Counted from the first letter of the stretch, positions 9,323-18,493 are shown. The stretch is 64,000 nucleotides of DNA from Thiohalocapsa sp. ML1 (GCF_001469165.1 NZ_JABX01000023.1:29692-93691); one strand, 5' to 3'. Notes: a model not told the origin generated them from the sequence alone. Program-made: numbers and translations.

Positions 9323-11797
9323 TCAGTGCAGCGTCGAGCCGCCGGAGCGGCCGAGGACCTTGCCGCGCGGGATCGCGAGCAGGATCAGGAGCACCCCGGC
9401 GCCGATGCCGACGCCGTTGGCGAGCATCGAGCCGCCGCTGAGCAGGAAGGGTGCGCCGATGAGTGCGGCGCCGACGAGCAGGTTCGCAAAGCGCAGCCCC
9501 CGGGCCACCTCGGCCAGTGCGACCACCGACACACAGAGCGCCAGCGCGCCGAGCAGCCAGTCGCTGTCTGCCCGGGCGCCGGTGGTGTCGAGCCAGAGCC
9601 GCGTGGTCATGAGCCCGACGCCGATCAGCGCCGACAGCGCGAGCGACCAGGGCAGCGTGACGCCGCCGCCGAGCATGTCCCGAAGCACGGCCCCGGCCGG
9701 GCGCGCGAAGGCGCCGGCGGGCGCCATGCCGCGGCCATCGGCGGTGTCGCCGAACAGCAACACGCGCAACACCGGCTTGCCCTTGCGCCGGCGCGCGCCG
9801 AGGAACTGCAGCGTTGCCGCCAGCTCGTCGCAGGCGTACGGGATCTGGAGCAGCATCACCAGCGCCGCCGCGAGGCAGGGCGTGCACCAGGCGCCGGTCA
9901 GCACCGGCTGAGCGATGCTGAGCGCGATGCCGATGGGGCCGAGCAGCAGGATCAGCGCCGAGGACAGCACCACCACCCAGGGCAGCGTGCGCCAGCGGTT
10001 GCGCCCGCCGATGAGCCCCGTCAGCAGCACCAACAGAAACAAGAGCGCGGCGAGCCCCGCGCCCGGCGCCGGCCAGGCACCGGCGCTGTCGGCGCCGAAG
10101 AATGGGTCCCAGGTCGCGTCGCTGTGGCCGAGCTGCTGGGCCGCCAGCCAGCGTGTGACCAAGAGCCCGAGGAAGGCGAGGGCGCTGATCGGCAGGCGTT
10201 GCGTCCAGGCCGACGGGCTGTAGGCCCAGCCGGCGGGGATGTCCGGCCCGGTGAGCTTGGCCATGGGCGCGACGCCCGGCATCGGCGCGATGACCACCGC
10301 GCAGCAGAACACCAGCGCGCCCACCAGCGTGGCGTTGAGGTAGGCCGCGGCGTCCGGCGTCGAGAAGACAACGGGCGCGGCCATGAGCCAGAGCCCGACG
10401 CCGGCGGTGGGGAGCCGCGCCCAGCCGTGCCGCCAGGACAACGACAGCGCCGCAAACAGCAGCACGAGCGCCCCCGCCGCGAGGTCGCTCCAGGCCATGG
10501 CGCGCTGCGCATAGCCGAGCGTCGCCGGGCTGGCCAGCAGCCAGGCACCGAGGGCGATGTTCAGCAGCGGCGCCCAGCGCGTTGCGTCGTGCTCGTCGCG
10601 CTGCACGCGCTCGAAGGCGGCGTGGATCTCGGCCGGGTCTTCGTCTTGCTCTTCCGCCGTCGTGAGCCAGGGCGGCGGCGTCAGCTTGTTGCGCCGATAC
10701 CAGCCTGCGGCGTCCGCCTGCAGGTGCTCGACCATCGTTGCCAGCACGTCGCGCAGGCGGTGCTTCGGGCTCCAGTCCAGGAGCCCACGGGCGCGGCCGA
10801 TGTCGAGCTCGTAATGGTCCTCGGCCAGCGTGGTCATGTAAGGCCGGATGAAGGGCGCCTCGCCGCGGTGGACGCCATCCGGCACCAGCGGCTGTGCCTG
10901 CTGCTGCAGCCAGGCGCCGGCGGCGGCGATGGGCGGCGGCAGGCTGTGGGTGCGCCAGCCCTCGGCGCCGTGCAGCAGCTCCGCCAGGCGGTTCTGCAGG
11001 GCCTGGTAGCTCATCGCCTCGGGCTCGCCGGCCAGCATCGGCGTCAGGCCGTCGACGCGCTCGCGGCGCTCCACCAGCCGCACGCACAGCGCAATCAGGT
11101 CGTCGACATGAATGAACGCCTGCCCGCGGCGCGTGTTGCCGGCGTACAGGCTTGCCGTGATGCGCCGCTCGTACAGCCGCTGGATCTGGTGCGCGATGAA
11201 GGGCGAGCCGCAGTCGTCGGTGTAGACGCCGGCGACGCGCAGCAGCACCGTGGGCAGCGCGCCGCGCGCCTCGCCGATGACCTGCTCGGCGGCGAGCTTG
11301 GACGCGGGGTAGGCCCACTTGGGCGCGAGCGGCGCGTCCTCGGTGATGGGCAGGCCCGGCAGCGTCGGCGCGTGCACGAGCATGGTGCCGGCGTAGACGA
11401 AGAGCCCGACGTCGAAGTCCTCGCGCAGCGCCTGCAGCAGCCGGCGGGTGCCGTCCACGTTGAGCTGCTGATAGAGCGGATGGTCCGCGCCGGACAGGTC
11501 GTAATAAGCCGTCAGGTGGAAGACCACGGCGATGCTGCGGCCGTGCTCGCGGGCGAGGCCGGCGAGCGCCGCGGCCAGGCTCGCGTCGTCGGTGAGATCG
11601 GTCTCGATGCAGCGGTGCTCGGCGCCGTCGCAGTTGAGATCGAGCCCGACCACGTCGCAGTGCGGCGCGAGCGCCGCCGCGAGCCGGGTGCCGATGACGC
11701 CGCTGCTGCCGGTGATGAGGATCAGCGGGCGTTGGCTGGACCTGCCCCCGTGCGGGCCGCCGTCGGCCTGCGCTTGCGACCCGGGGGCGTCGAGCAT
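9323..11797 (-). CDS. NAD-dependent epimerase/dehydratase fused to SPW and VKOR-like membrane domains
   Basis: 824 residues. The N-terminal third is an extended SDR: nucleotide motif GSSGVIG (30-36) and catalytic YPASK (Y163, K167). From about 409 the protein becomes a membrane protein. NIALGAWLLASPATLGY is an SPW motif, a second similar segment follows, then a four-helix block with WCTPC (C638 and C641) resembling vitamin K epoxide reductase-type quinone-linked thiol oxidoreductases, and final hydrophobic helices. The gene follows the GH65 gene by only 3 bases, so they share an operon. The substrate is unknown; the combination suggests coupling of a nucleotide-sugar or lipid-linked step to membrane redox chemistry, which is inference. 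Confidence 0.8.
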   Translation of the reverse strand: MLDAPGSQAQADGGPHGGRSSQRPLILITGSSGVIGTRLAAALAPHCDVVGLDLNCDGAEHRCIETDLTDDASLAAALAGLAREHGRSIAVVFHLTAYYDLSGADHPLYQQLNVDGTRRLLQALREDFDVGLFVYAGTMLVHAPTLPGLPITEDAPLAPKWAYPASKLAAEQVIGEARGALPTVLLRVAGVYTDDCGSPFIAHQIQRLYERRITASLYAGNTRRGQAFIHVDDLIALCVRLVERRERVDGLTPMLAGEPEAMSYQALQNRLAELLHGAEGWRTHSLPPPIAAAGAWLQQQAQPLVPDGVHRGEAPFIRPYMTTLAEDHYELDIGRARGLLDWSPKHRLRDVLATMVEHLQADAAGWYRRNKLTPPPWLTTAEEQDEDPAEIHAAFERVQRDEHDATRWAPLLNIALGAWLLASPATLGYAQRAMAWSDLAAGALVLLFAALSLSWRHGWARLPTAGVGLWLMAAPVVFSTPDAAAYLNATLVGALVFCCAVVIAPMPGVAPMAKLTGPDIPAGWAYSPSAWTQRLPISALAFLGLLVTRWLAAQQLGHSDATWDPFFGADSAGAWPAPGAGLAALLFLLVLLTGLIGGRNRWRTLPWVVVLSSALILLLGPIGIALSIAQPVLTGAWCTPCLAAALVMLLQIPYACDELAATLQFLGARRRKGKPVLRVLLFGDTADGRGMAPAGAFARPAGAVLRDMLGGGVTLPWSLALSALIGVGLMTTRLWLDTTGARADSDWLLGALALCVSVVALAEVARGLRFANLLVGAALIGAPFLLSGGSMLANGVGIGAGVLLILLAIPRGKVLGRSGGSTLH

Positions 11798-11800
11798 CGG

Positions 11801-14233
11801 TCAGGGGGCCTCGATGGCGATGGGCATGTCCGCGAGCGGCACGCGGTGGCGCTCGCCGGGCCGCAGCGCGATGCGCTGCTCGCCGACGCGGATACCGATG
11901 GCAGCGCGATCCGCCGAGATGGCGCGGAGCTCCATGCGCGCCTGACTGATGTCGAGTGCCAGCGTCTGGCCGCGAAAGCGCAGCCGAATGCACAGCGCGG
12001 CAAGCTCGTCCGGAAGCTGCGGGTTGAGCCAGAGCCGCCCGTCGCGGATCTCGATGCCGGTGTAGCAGCGCTGCACCAGGTCCACGGTGCCGGCCATGGC
12101 GCCTAAGTGAATGCCCTCGGACGTGGTGCCGCCCTGGATGTCCGCGACATCGCTCGCGACGGCCTGCGTGAAGAGCTGCCAGGAACGACGCCGGTCGGAG
12201 CGCGCAAGCACCCAGGCATCGACGACGCGGCTCAGCGTCGAGCCGTGGCTGGTGCGGGCGCCGTAGTAGTCGATGTTGCGCGGGATCATGTCGGGGTCGA
12301 AGGCGTAGCCGAGCCGCTTGAACAGCGTTGCCAGGGCCTCCGCCGACAGTAGGAAGAAGAGCATCAGCACGTCCGCCTGCTTCGTGGCCTGGTAGTGGTT
12401 CACGGAGTCGCCCTCCGCTTCCAGGATGCGGTCCAGTCGCTGGATGTCGCCATAGTGCTCGCGGTAGCGCTCCCAGTCCAGTTCCTTCAAGCGCTCGAAG
12501 CCCTCGAACTGGCTGATGATGCCCTCGCCGTGGAAGCAGACCCGGAGCTTGCGGCTCACCGTGTCCCAGTGTTGCAGCTCGGCCGCGTCGATGCCGAGCT
12601 GCTCGACGAGCTCGTCCCAGCGCTCTCGCGGCAGGTGCGCCGGCAGCTCCAGCGCCCGGCATAGCACCCAGCAGGCCATCACCGTGGTGTAGGCGTGGTT
12701 GTCGAGGCCCAAGTCGCTTCGGTCCGGATAGCGGGTGTGGAACTCGTCCGGGCCGACGACGCCCTTGATCTCGTAGCGGTCCAGCACCTGGTTGCGGGTC
12801 GCCTTGCTGGCCCAGAAGCGGGCGATCTCGAGCAGCATCTCGGCGCCGAAGAAGGACAGAAACTCCCGGTCGCCGCTGGTCTGGTAATACTGCCAGATGT
12901 TGTAGGCGATGGCCGCGTTGACGTGGCGCTGCAGATGCGTCTCGTCCGGCACCCAGTTGCCGGAGCGCGGGTTCAGATGCAGCGCCTGACTCTCCTCGCG
13001 GCCGTTACTGCCGCTTTGCCACGGATACATGGCGCCGTGATAGCCGGCGGCCTTGGCGGCGGCCCGGGCGGCGTCGAGCCGGCGGTAGCGGTACATCAAT
13101 AGGGAGCGGGTGATCTCGGGCAGCCTGAGATCGAGCGTGGGAAAGATGAACAGCTCGTCCCAGAAGATGTGCCCGCGGTAGGCCTCGCCGTGCAGGCCGC
13201 GCGCCGGCACGCCGACGTCGAGGTCCATCACCTGCGGCCCCGCCGTTACCAGCAGGTGAAACAGATGCAGGTGCAGGATGGCCGCGGTGCGCTCGCCGTC
13301 GTCCCGGGCCAGCGTGAGCCGGAGGTCGAAGCGCCGCCATAGCTGCGCCCACAGCAGCGCGCTGCCGGCGAGCAGCGCGTCGAAGCGCGGCAGAGCCGCG
13401 ATGGCGTTGCGGGCCTCCTGCCCGCTCTCGCTGATGGCCGCGTCGCGCGAGGTGTAGAGCGCGACGATCTTCTCGATGACCACGGGCTGTCCGGCGTCCA
13501 TCGGCACATCGAAGGCCTGGCCGATCCAGTCGGCGCGCTGGATCAGCCGCGGCTCCAGATCCAGCGGCACGTCGTCGTGGTAGAGCCGCGTGCAGGCGGC
13601 GAGCGCCACCTCCAGGCGCGACTGGCGCGTGCGCACCTTGAGCCAGATGCCGTCCTCGCCGACCGCGTCCGTGACGATGGGCTCCAGGTGGTTGCCTTCG
13701 AGCGCGCCGTAGCGCTCGACGCCGGCGTTCTGGACGCTGCCGTCGAGCGCGCTTTCCACCGTGATGCTGCCGGACCAGTCCAGGGGCGTGAGCTCCGTGG
13801 CGAGGGCCGCTAGGTGCTTCTGCCCCATGTGCACGAAGCGCCGCTGCCTGAGCGCCGTCGTGCGCCCGAGCGCGTCGCGAAAGCGCACCTCCCGCAGCAG
13901 CACGCCGCGGCGCATGTCCAGCGTCTGGCGCGCGCTCAGGATCTCCATGTCGTCCATCGAGAAGCGGCTGCCGTCGTCGAGCTGGAGGCCGAGCGGCAAC
14001 CAGTTGGGCAGGTTGACCAGGTCCTCGTTCTCGACAACGCGCCCGTGCACGTCGCTCTCCGTCCGGTTATAGCCGCCGGCGACGTAGGTGCCGGGATAGT
14101 GGTGCGCCGACGCCGATGCCTCCGGCGCGGCGCCGCGGGTCGCGAAGTAGCCGTTGCCGAGGGTGCAGAGCGCCTCGCGCAGGCGCTCCTGCTCCGGCTG
14201 GTAGTCGTCGTACTGCCAGTGCCATGCGCTCAT
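11801..14233 (-). CDS. Glycoside hydrolase family 65 protein (disaccharide phosphorylase or hydrolase)
   Basis: 810 residues with the full GH65 layout: N-terminal beta-sandwich (LCTLGNGYFATRGA), (alpha/alpha)6 barrel with FWDELFIFP and GVVGPDEFH (general acid Glu near residue 497), and the phosphate-site text TSHGSTLS and GTTSEGIHLGAMAGT. The HGSTLS motif favours a phosphorylase acting on trehalose, maltose or kojibiose-type sugars over a plain hydrolase, but the substrate cannot be fixed. The nearby beta-phosphoglucomutase/trehalose-phosphatase fusion supports trehalose or maltose metabolism via beta-glucose-1-phosphate. It lies between PEBP (41-base gap) and the SDR fusion (3-base gap), all on the minus strand. 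Confidence 0.9.
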   Translation of the reverse strand: MSAWHWQYDDYQPEQERLREALCTLGNGYFATRGAAPEASASAHHYPGTYVAGGYNRTESDVHGRVVENEDLVNLPNWLPLGLQLDDGSRFSMDDMEILSARQTLDMRRGVLLREVRFRDALGRTTALRQRRFVHMGQKHLAALATELTPLDWSGSITVESALDGSVQNAGVERYGALEGNHLEPIVTDAVGEDGIWLKVRTRQSRLEVALAACTRLYHDDVPLDLEPRLIQRADWIGQAFDVPMDAGQPVVIEKIVALYTSRDAAISESGQEARNAIAALPRFDALLAGSALLWAQLWRRFDLRLTLARDDGERTAAILHLHLFHLLVTAGPQVMDLDVGVPARGLHGEAYRGHIFWDELFIFPTLDLRLPEITRSLLMYRYRRLDAARAAAKAAGYHGAMYPWQSGSNGREESQALHLNPRSGNWVPDETHLQRHVNAAIAYNIWQYYQTSGDREFLSFFGAEMLLEIARFWASKATRNQVLDRYEIKGVVGPDEFHTRYPDRSDLGLDNHAYTTVMACWVLCRALELPAHLPRERWDELVEQLGIDAAELQHWDTVSRKLRVCFHGEGIISQFEGFERLKELDWERYREHYGDIQRLDRILEAEGDSVNHYQATKQADVLMLFFLLSAEALATLFKRLGYAFDPDMIPRNIDYYGARTSHGSTLSRVVDAWVLARSDRRRSWQLFTQAVASDVADIQGGTTSEGIHLGAMAGTVDLVQRCYTGIEIRDGRLWLNPQLPDELAALCIRLRFRGQTLALDISQARMELRAISADRAAIGIRVGEQRIALRPGERHRVPLADMPIAIEAP

Positions 14234-14274
14234 GCGGGGCTCCGTGGGTGCGTGAGGGGCCGCTCAGACCCCAT

Positions 14275-14718
14275 TCAGACCTCATACAGGCCGACAATGC
14301 GGCTCTGCTCAATGATGTGCTCCGCATAGTCGCGCAGGAAGCTGTCGCGGTCGGGTGTGCCGCGCACCGGCTGGTCCAGCGCATAGAGCCAGAAGTAGTA
14401 GTGATGCGGCCCGTGTCCCGGCGGCGGCTGCGGGCCGCCCCAGCCGACGTCGTCGTAGTCGTTGGGGCCGGGGCGAAAGCGGTCCTCGCCGTTTTCGGGG
14501 ATCTGCTGCGTATCCGGCGGGATGCCGTACAGCGTCCAGTGCGTGAAGCCGGACGGCGAGGGCGCGTCGGGGTCGTGGCAGATGATGGCCAGCTCGCGGG
14601 TGCCCTCGGGCACGCCGGTGATGATCAGCTCCGGCTGGTCGTCGGCACCGGTCTTGGTGTAGCGCTCCGGCATGCCGGTGCCGGTGGCAAAGGCGGAGGA
14701 TGACAACTGCATGGTCAT
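14275..14718 (-). CDS. YbhB/YbcL-type PEBP family protein
   Basis: 147 residues of phosphatidylethanolamine-binding-protein fold: AIICHDPDAPSPSGFTHW and the later GPHHYYFWLYAL are the two ligand-site signatures (DPDxP and GxHxYxF). Bacterial members are small cytoplasmic or periplasmic proteins of uncertain function. No signal peptide is seen. The ATG at 14718 has AGGAGCGAG upstream at suitable distance; a second ATG lies two codons in. It is first in a minus-strand operon with GH65 and the SDR fusion. Confidence 0.9.
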   Translation of the reverse strand: MTMQLSSSAFATGTGMPERYTKTGADDQPELIITGVPEGTRELAIICHDPDAPSPSGFTHWTLYGIPPDTQQIPENGEDRFRPGPNDYDDVGWGGPQPPPGHGPHHYYFWLYALDQPVRGTPDRDSFLRDYAEHIIEQSRIVGLYEV

Positions 14719-14930
14719 GGGCTCGCTCCTGAATATTGAAGGTTCAATTAGGGAAGCGCCGAAGCATTCGGCGTTCCTTGTCTCAAGCTCCCCCGTGTCA
14801 TGCAAGGATCGGGGCGGGTCGGTGCGATGCCCCTCGCGTTGCGCGGCTTGTCTGGCGGCGGCGCCGCGCGCAGCATGACCGGCACGGGATCTGCCGCATG
14901 CCTGGCATCAACCCAAGCCGGAGAGCAGCC

Positions 14931-15857
14931 ATGACCCCAATGCCGATTCGCCCGCCCACCGCCGCCCCCTGCATCCGCCGCGCAGGCGCCGTGGTCTTCG
15001 CCATGCTCCTGCTCACCGCCGCCACCGCGTCCGCGCAGGGCGGCCCGGAGCCGCCGGACGGGATGCTCGCGCCGATGGAGGCGCCGCGCCCCGTGAACCC
15101 GGACGGCACCGGCATCGAGGCGCTGCCGGGCTCCGACCTGTGGCTCAAGGCGCGGCTCATCGCGAGCCTGAGCAGCAACGCGGAGCTGGCCCCGTTCGAG
15201 ATCGGCGTGTCGGTAGACGACGGCACCGCGATCCTGACCGGCAGCGTCGACACCGAGGCGCAGCGCGCGCTCGCCGCGCGAGTGGCGGGCGAGCTCACCG
15301 GCATCGCGCGGGTCGAGAATCGCATCCTCGTGGCCCCGGCCGGCAGCGCGGCGCCGCGCTCTGACCCGTTCTTTCGCGTCATCGAGCAGGCCGACATCGC
15401 CACCCGCGTCAAGCTCCAGCTCCTCTGGCGCAGGCCCGGCGACGGCGTGCTGCTGCATGTCTCCGCCCGCGACGACACGCTGGTGCTGACCGGCGAGGTG
15501 GCGAGCAGCGCCGCCCGTGCCCGCGCCGAGCGGATTGCGCGGCGCACCGCCGGCGTCGCCGCGGTCGACAACGAGCTGCGCGTCAACGCACCGGCCGTGC
15601 GCGCGGAGGAGGCGGCCATGGCGAAGTCGGCCCAGCCTAAGTCCGACGCCTGGATCGAGACCCGGGTGTTGGCGGCGCTGCGCTTCGACGGCACCCTTGA
15701 TGCCGAGCGCGTTGCCGTCAGCGCCGAGCAAGGCGTCGTGACCCTGACCGGCGCGATGCCCACGGCGGCGCAGAAGGCGGACGCTGCCCTGATTGCCGGC
15801 GAGGTGGACGGCGTGCAGGCCGTCGCGAACGAGCTTGGCGTTGACGGGGCTGTTTAA
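14931..15857 (+). CDS. Exported protein with three BON domains
   Basis: 308 residues. A signal peptide is clear (GAVVFAMLLLTAATASAQG, cleavage near residue 35). Three BON-type modules follow. Each has a helix, a DGxxxLTGxV-type strand pair and a VxxVENRI-like end: TAILTGSVDTEAQRALA, TLVLTGEVASSAARARA and GVVTLTGAMPTAAQKADA. BON domains (as in OsmY and BamE-neighbour lipoproteins) are thought to bind phospholipid or support the envelope under osmotic stress, which fits the neighbouring trehalose-type genes. GGAGAGC precedes the ATG. It runs opposite to the minus-strand genes on both sides. Confidence 0.88.
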   Translation: MTPMPIRPPTAAPCIRRAGAVVFAMLLLTAATASAQGGPEPPDGMLAPMEAPRPVNPDGTGIEALPGSDLWLKARLIASLSSNAELAPFEIGVSVDDGTAILTGSVDTEAQRALAARVAGELTGIARVENRILVAPAGSAAPRSDPFFRVIEQADIATRVKLQLLWRRPGDGVLLHVSARDDTLVLTGEVASSAARARAERIARRTAGVAAVDNELRVNAPAVRAEEAAMAKSAQPKSDAWIETRVLAALRFDGTLDAERVAVSAEQGVVTLTGAMPTAAQKADAALIAGEVDGVQAVANELGVDGAV

Positions 15858-15864
15858 AACAGAA

Positions 15865-15936
15865 GGGCCGAGGGCCGAGGGCCGAGGATGTCTTCCTTGG
15901 CCCTTGGCCCTTGGCCCTTGGTCCTTGGTCCTTGAC
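15865..15936. repeat. Heptamer array forming two complementary arms
   Basis: GGGCCGA occurs three times (15865-15885). After a 9-base gap come CCTTGGC three times and CCTTGGT/CCTTGAC variants (15895-15936). The arms are near-complementary (GCCGAGG against CCTTGGC), so the array can fold into a hairpin with 7-bp periodicity. It lies between convergent genes and may act as a bidirectional terminator. Confidence 0.95.
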
Positions 15937-16001
15937 CTTATGCGAGCGGTTGTTGTGCCCCAATGGCGGGTCATCTGCCCCGGCCGGCCGCAGTCCGATG
16001 C

Positions 16002-17576
16002 TCAGCCCCCGGCGCGCTCGATCTCGGTCAGGTGCGCAAGCAGCGCCCGCACGGCGTCGGCATCGCGCAGCCGGTAGGCCGCCGTGCTCGGGCGCGGTGC
16101 CGCGGATACCAGGATGCCGATGCCGCCGCGCTCGGCCAGCGCGCGGAAGGCGTCCTCGTCCGTGTCGTCGTCGCCGATGTAGATGGGGAGCACGTCCGGG
16201 CCGTCCAGGTCCAACTGGGCCAGCAGCCAGGTCACGGCGCGGCCCTTGTCCCAGTCGATGTCGGGCCGGAGCTCGTAGATCTGCTTGCCGCCGGTGCGCT
16301 TGAGCGTCGGCAGTGCCTGGGCCGTCGCCGCCACGGCCTGCTCCACCTGCGGCATGTGCTCGGCGGCGACGCGGCGGTAGTGCACGGCGATGGCAAAGCG
16401 CTTGCGCTCGACCTGGGCGCCGTCGATGGCGGCGAGGCGCTGGTGCAGCCGCTCGGCGGCGTCGGCGAGGTCCTCCAGGGCATCGACGCCCTCCGGCTGC
16501 TCCAGGCGCAAGTCCGGCCCGCGGATGTCGAAGCCGTGGCTGCCGGCGTAGATCAGCTCGTCGAGGTCCACCAGCGCGGCGACGTCGTCCAGATCGCGGC
16601 CGCTGACGATGGCCACCGGCATCACGGCCGCCGCCGCGCGCAGCGCGGCGCGCATGGCGGGGTCGATGTGGGCGTCCTCCGGGCGGTCCACGATGGGCGT
16701 CAGCGTGCCGTCGTAGTCCAGGAACAGCGCCGGGCGGCGCTCGGCGAGCCGGCGCGAGATCAGCGCCGGCTCGGTCAGGAGCTGCGGGCCGACGACGCTC
16801 GGTACCTCGGTGGCGGCATCGATGCGCACGCCGCAGAGGTCGTGCAGCACCCGATGGGCGCCGGCCTCGCGCAGCGCCTCCGTCTGGCCATCGCGGGAGA
16901 CGCCGATGACGAGGGCGAAGTCGCCGCGCCGCGCCGCGCGCACGCCGGCGACGGCGTCCTCGAGCACCGCCGTGCGCGCCGGCTCGGCACCGAGCCGGGC
17001 GGCGGCCTCGATGAAGGTGTCCGGGTCGGGCTTGCCCGCGAGTCCGAGCGCGTCGGCCACGACGCCGTCCACCCGTGCGTCGAACAGCTCCGCGATGCCG
17101 GCCTTGTGCAGGATGGTGTCGCAATTCTTGCTCGCCGTGACCACGCCGACGCGGAAGCCCGCGGCCCGCAGCCGCTGCAGCAGTGCCACCGCGCAGCCAT
17201 ACAGCTCCACGCCCTGCTCGCGCAGGGCGGCGTGGAACAGCGCGTTCTTGCGGTTGCCGAGGCCCCACAGCGTCTCGCGCTCGGGCGGGTCGTCCGGCGC
17301 GCCGGTGGGTAAGTTCACGCCGCGGGCGGCGAGGAAGTGCTTGACGCCTTTGATACGCGGCTTGCCGTCGACATAGCGCCGATAGTCGCGCTCGACATCG
17401 AAGGGGCTGTGGTCCTCGCCGCCGCGGGCCGGGCGCTCGCGCAGGTAGGCATCGAACAGCTTCTTCCACGCCGCGGCGTGTACCTTCGCGGTGCGCGTCA
17501 CGACGCCGTCGAGGTCGAACAGCACCGCGTCGAGCTCGCTGCGGGAGAGGGTCGTGCTGGGCTCGGAGTCGGGCAT
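16002..17576 (-). CDS. Fused beta-phosphoglucomutase-like HAD hydrolase and trehalose-6-phosphate phosphatase
   Basis: 524 residues with two HAD catalytic units. The first (about 1-255) has FDLDGVVTRTA (D21, D23), VVTASKN and GKPDPDTF, typical of subfamily IA beta-phosphoglucomutases, with a cap domain. The second (about 275-524) has LFLDYDGTLTPI (D287, D289), VSGRDL and YIGDDDTDEDAF, the OtsB signature. The enzyme would interconvert beta-glucose-1-phosphate and glucose-6-phosphate and dephosphorylate trehalose-6-phosphate. The start at 17576 gives a normal N-terminus; the longer frame is Arg/Pro-rich. No OtsA partner is in the window. A heptamer hairpin lies about 115 bases upstream. Confidence 0.88.
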   Translation of the reverse strand: MPDSEPSTTLSRSELDAVLFDLDGVVTRTAKVHAAAWKKLFDAYLRERPARGGEDHSPFDVERDYRRYVDGKPRIKGVKHFLAARGVNLPTGAPDDPPERETLWGLGNRKNALFHAALREQGVELYGCAVALLQRLRAAGFRVGVVTASKNCDTILHKAGIAELFDARVDGVVADALGLAGKPDPDTFIEAAARLGAEPARTAVLEDAVAGVRAARRGDFALVIGVSRDGQTEALREAGAHRVLHDLCGVRIDAATEVPSVVGPQLLTEPALISRRLAERRPALFLDYDGTLTPIVDRPEDAHIDPAMRAALRAAAAVMPVAIVSGRDLDDVAALVDLDELIYAGSHGFDIRGPDLRLEQPEGVDALEDLADAAERLHQRLAAIDGAQVERKRFAIAVHYRRVAAEHMPQVEQAVAATAQALPTLKRTGGKQIYELRPDIDWDKGRAVTWLLAQLDLDGPDVLPIYIGDDDTDEDAFRALAERGGIGILVSAAPRPSTAAYRLRDADAVRALLAHLTEIERAGG

Positions 17577-17689
17577 GGGGGTCTCGGGATGGGTTGCGGG
17601 CGGCACGAACGCGTGCCGGCGGCCGCGGTGCCTGGGCTTGCAGCGGGGGACGCAGGGAGACAAGCAAAAAAGGTGCCTCGGCGGGGGCG

Positions 17690-17746
17690 GCCAAGGGCCG
17701 AGGGCCGAGGGCCAAGGGAGCCCTCCTTGGCCTTTGGTCCTTGGTT
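17690..17746. repeat. Heptamer array, hairpin-forming
   Basis: GCCAAGG, GCCGAGG, GCCGAGG and GCCAAGG (17690-17717) face CCTTGGC, CTTTGGT and CCTTGGT (17725-17746). The units are the same as at 15865-15936, so the trehalose-phosphatase gene is bracketed by two copies of this array. Confidence 0.93.
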
Positions 17747-17841
17747 CAGCTTGCAGATGCGTCGAGTTTCGAACGGGGCGACCTCTGAGACGTCAACATA
17801 ATCGTGGTCGTCATCGAAGGTTCGCGGTGTTGACGGGCGTT

Positions 17842-17932
17842 GACTGGAGTGTTGACCACCAGGTCAACACGGCCACCGAGCGGGATGCACTGGTGTCGCG
17901 ACTGCGGGGGGCGACCTGGAGGTCGGCTCTCC
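17842..17932 (-). repeat. Intergenic palindrome-pair element, copy 1
   Basis: Contains GTGTTGACC..GGTCAACAC and GCGACCTGGAGGTCGGC palindromes joined by a conserved GAGCGGGATGCAC segment. The reverse complement of this block matches 58338-58424. The gap 17747-18139 holds this element, GC-rich inverted text at about 17930-17985 and a short hexamer repeat; no gene is recognised. Confidence 0.85.
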
Positions 17933-18061
17933 AGCCGGGCCCGGCCCGGCTCCCGCTCCGGCTCGGCTACGGGAGGGGAAGTGCTGTGCTACCGAGTCTC
18001 CGCGGTTCCCGCGCCTCGCTGCCCCGCGATGCAGCGGTCGGGATCGGTTGGCGCTCGGTTC

Positions 18062-18085
18062 GATTTCGATAGCGATTTCGATAGC
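18062..18085. repeat. Two 12-bp units GATTTCGATAGC
   Basis: Exact duplication of GATTTCGATAGC (18062-18073, 18074-18085). It belongs to the GATTTC/GATCCC hexamer family also found at 23060-23207 and 54725-54754. Confidence 0.85.
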
Positions 18086-18139
18086 GCGCCGGAGGTCAGC
18101 GCGCGCCGGACACCTGCGGTCGAGCACCGCGGCCTGGCG

Positions 18140-18493
18140 TCAGTCCAGCCCGCGGGCGCCCTTGAGCTTGGCCTTCTTTAGGGTCGCGCCCTTGAGCTTG
18201 GCCTTGCGCAGGTCGGCATCGCTGAGATCCGCGCCGGTGAGGTCGGTGCCGCGCAGGTCCGCCTGGCGCAGGCGCGCGTCGTGCAGGTCGGCGCCCGTCA
18301 GGTCCGCGTCACGCAGGTTGGCGCCGTTGAGGTGCGCATGGCGCAGGTCGGCGTCGCGGAGCTTGAGGCCGCTCAGGTTCTTGTCGTCGAGGTCGACGCT
18401 GCTCTTGCCCTTCTCGCGCCGCTCCTTGACCCATTGGTTGAAGCTCTCGACGTCGCCGTCTTTGAGCAGCTCTACGGCCTTTTTCGTCGCCAC
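18140..18493 (-). CDS. Pentapeptide-repeat protein
   Basis: 117 residues from a GTG start at 18493, with GGAG about 10 bases upstream. A short helical N-terminus (KKAVELLKDGDVESFNQWVKE) is followed by about 12 pentapeptides of the A(D/N)Lxx type from residue 42: LKLRDADLRHAHLNGANL and onward. Such proteins fold into a right-handed quadrilateral beta-helix; some protect DNA gyrase, many have no known role. The tail LKKAKLKGARGLD is basic. No signal peptide, so probably cytoplasmic. Function unassigned. Confidence 0.85.
   Translation of the reverse strand: MATKKAVELLKDGDVESFNQWVKERREKGKSSVDLDDKNLSGLKLRDADLRHAHLNGANLRDADLTGADLHDARLRQADLRGTDLTGADLSDADLRKAKLKGATLKKAKLKGARGLD

Noticed and set aside
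9326..12106. Long plus-strand frame opposite the SDR fusion and GH65 genes
   Set aside because: It is a GC-rich antisense shadow with no domain features; the minus-strand genes have clear motifs.
9303..12662. Very long minus-strand frame of over 1100 residues
   Set aside because: It is Arg/Ala/Pro-rich composition text in another frame across the SDR fusion and GH65 genes, whose own frames have recognisable domains.
15718..17715. Minus-strand frame of about 665 residues over the trehalose-phosphatase fusion
   Set aside because: It shows only Arg-rich low-complexity text; the HAD motifs lie in a different frame.
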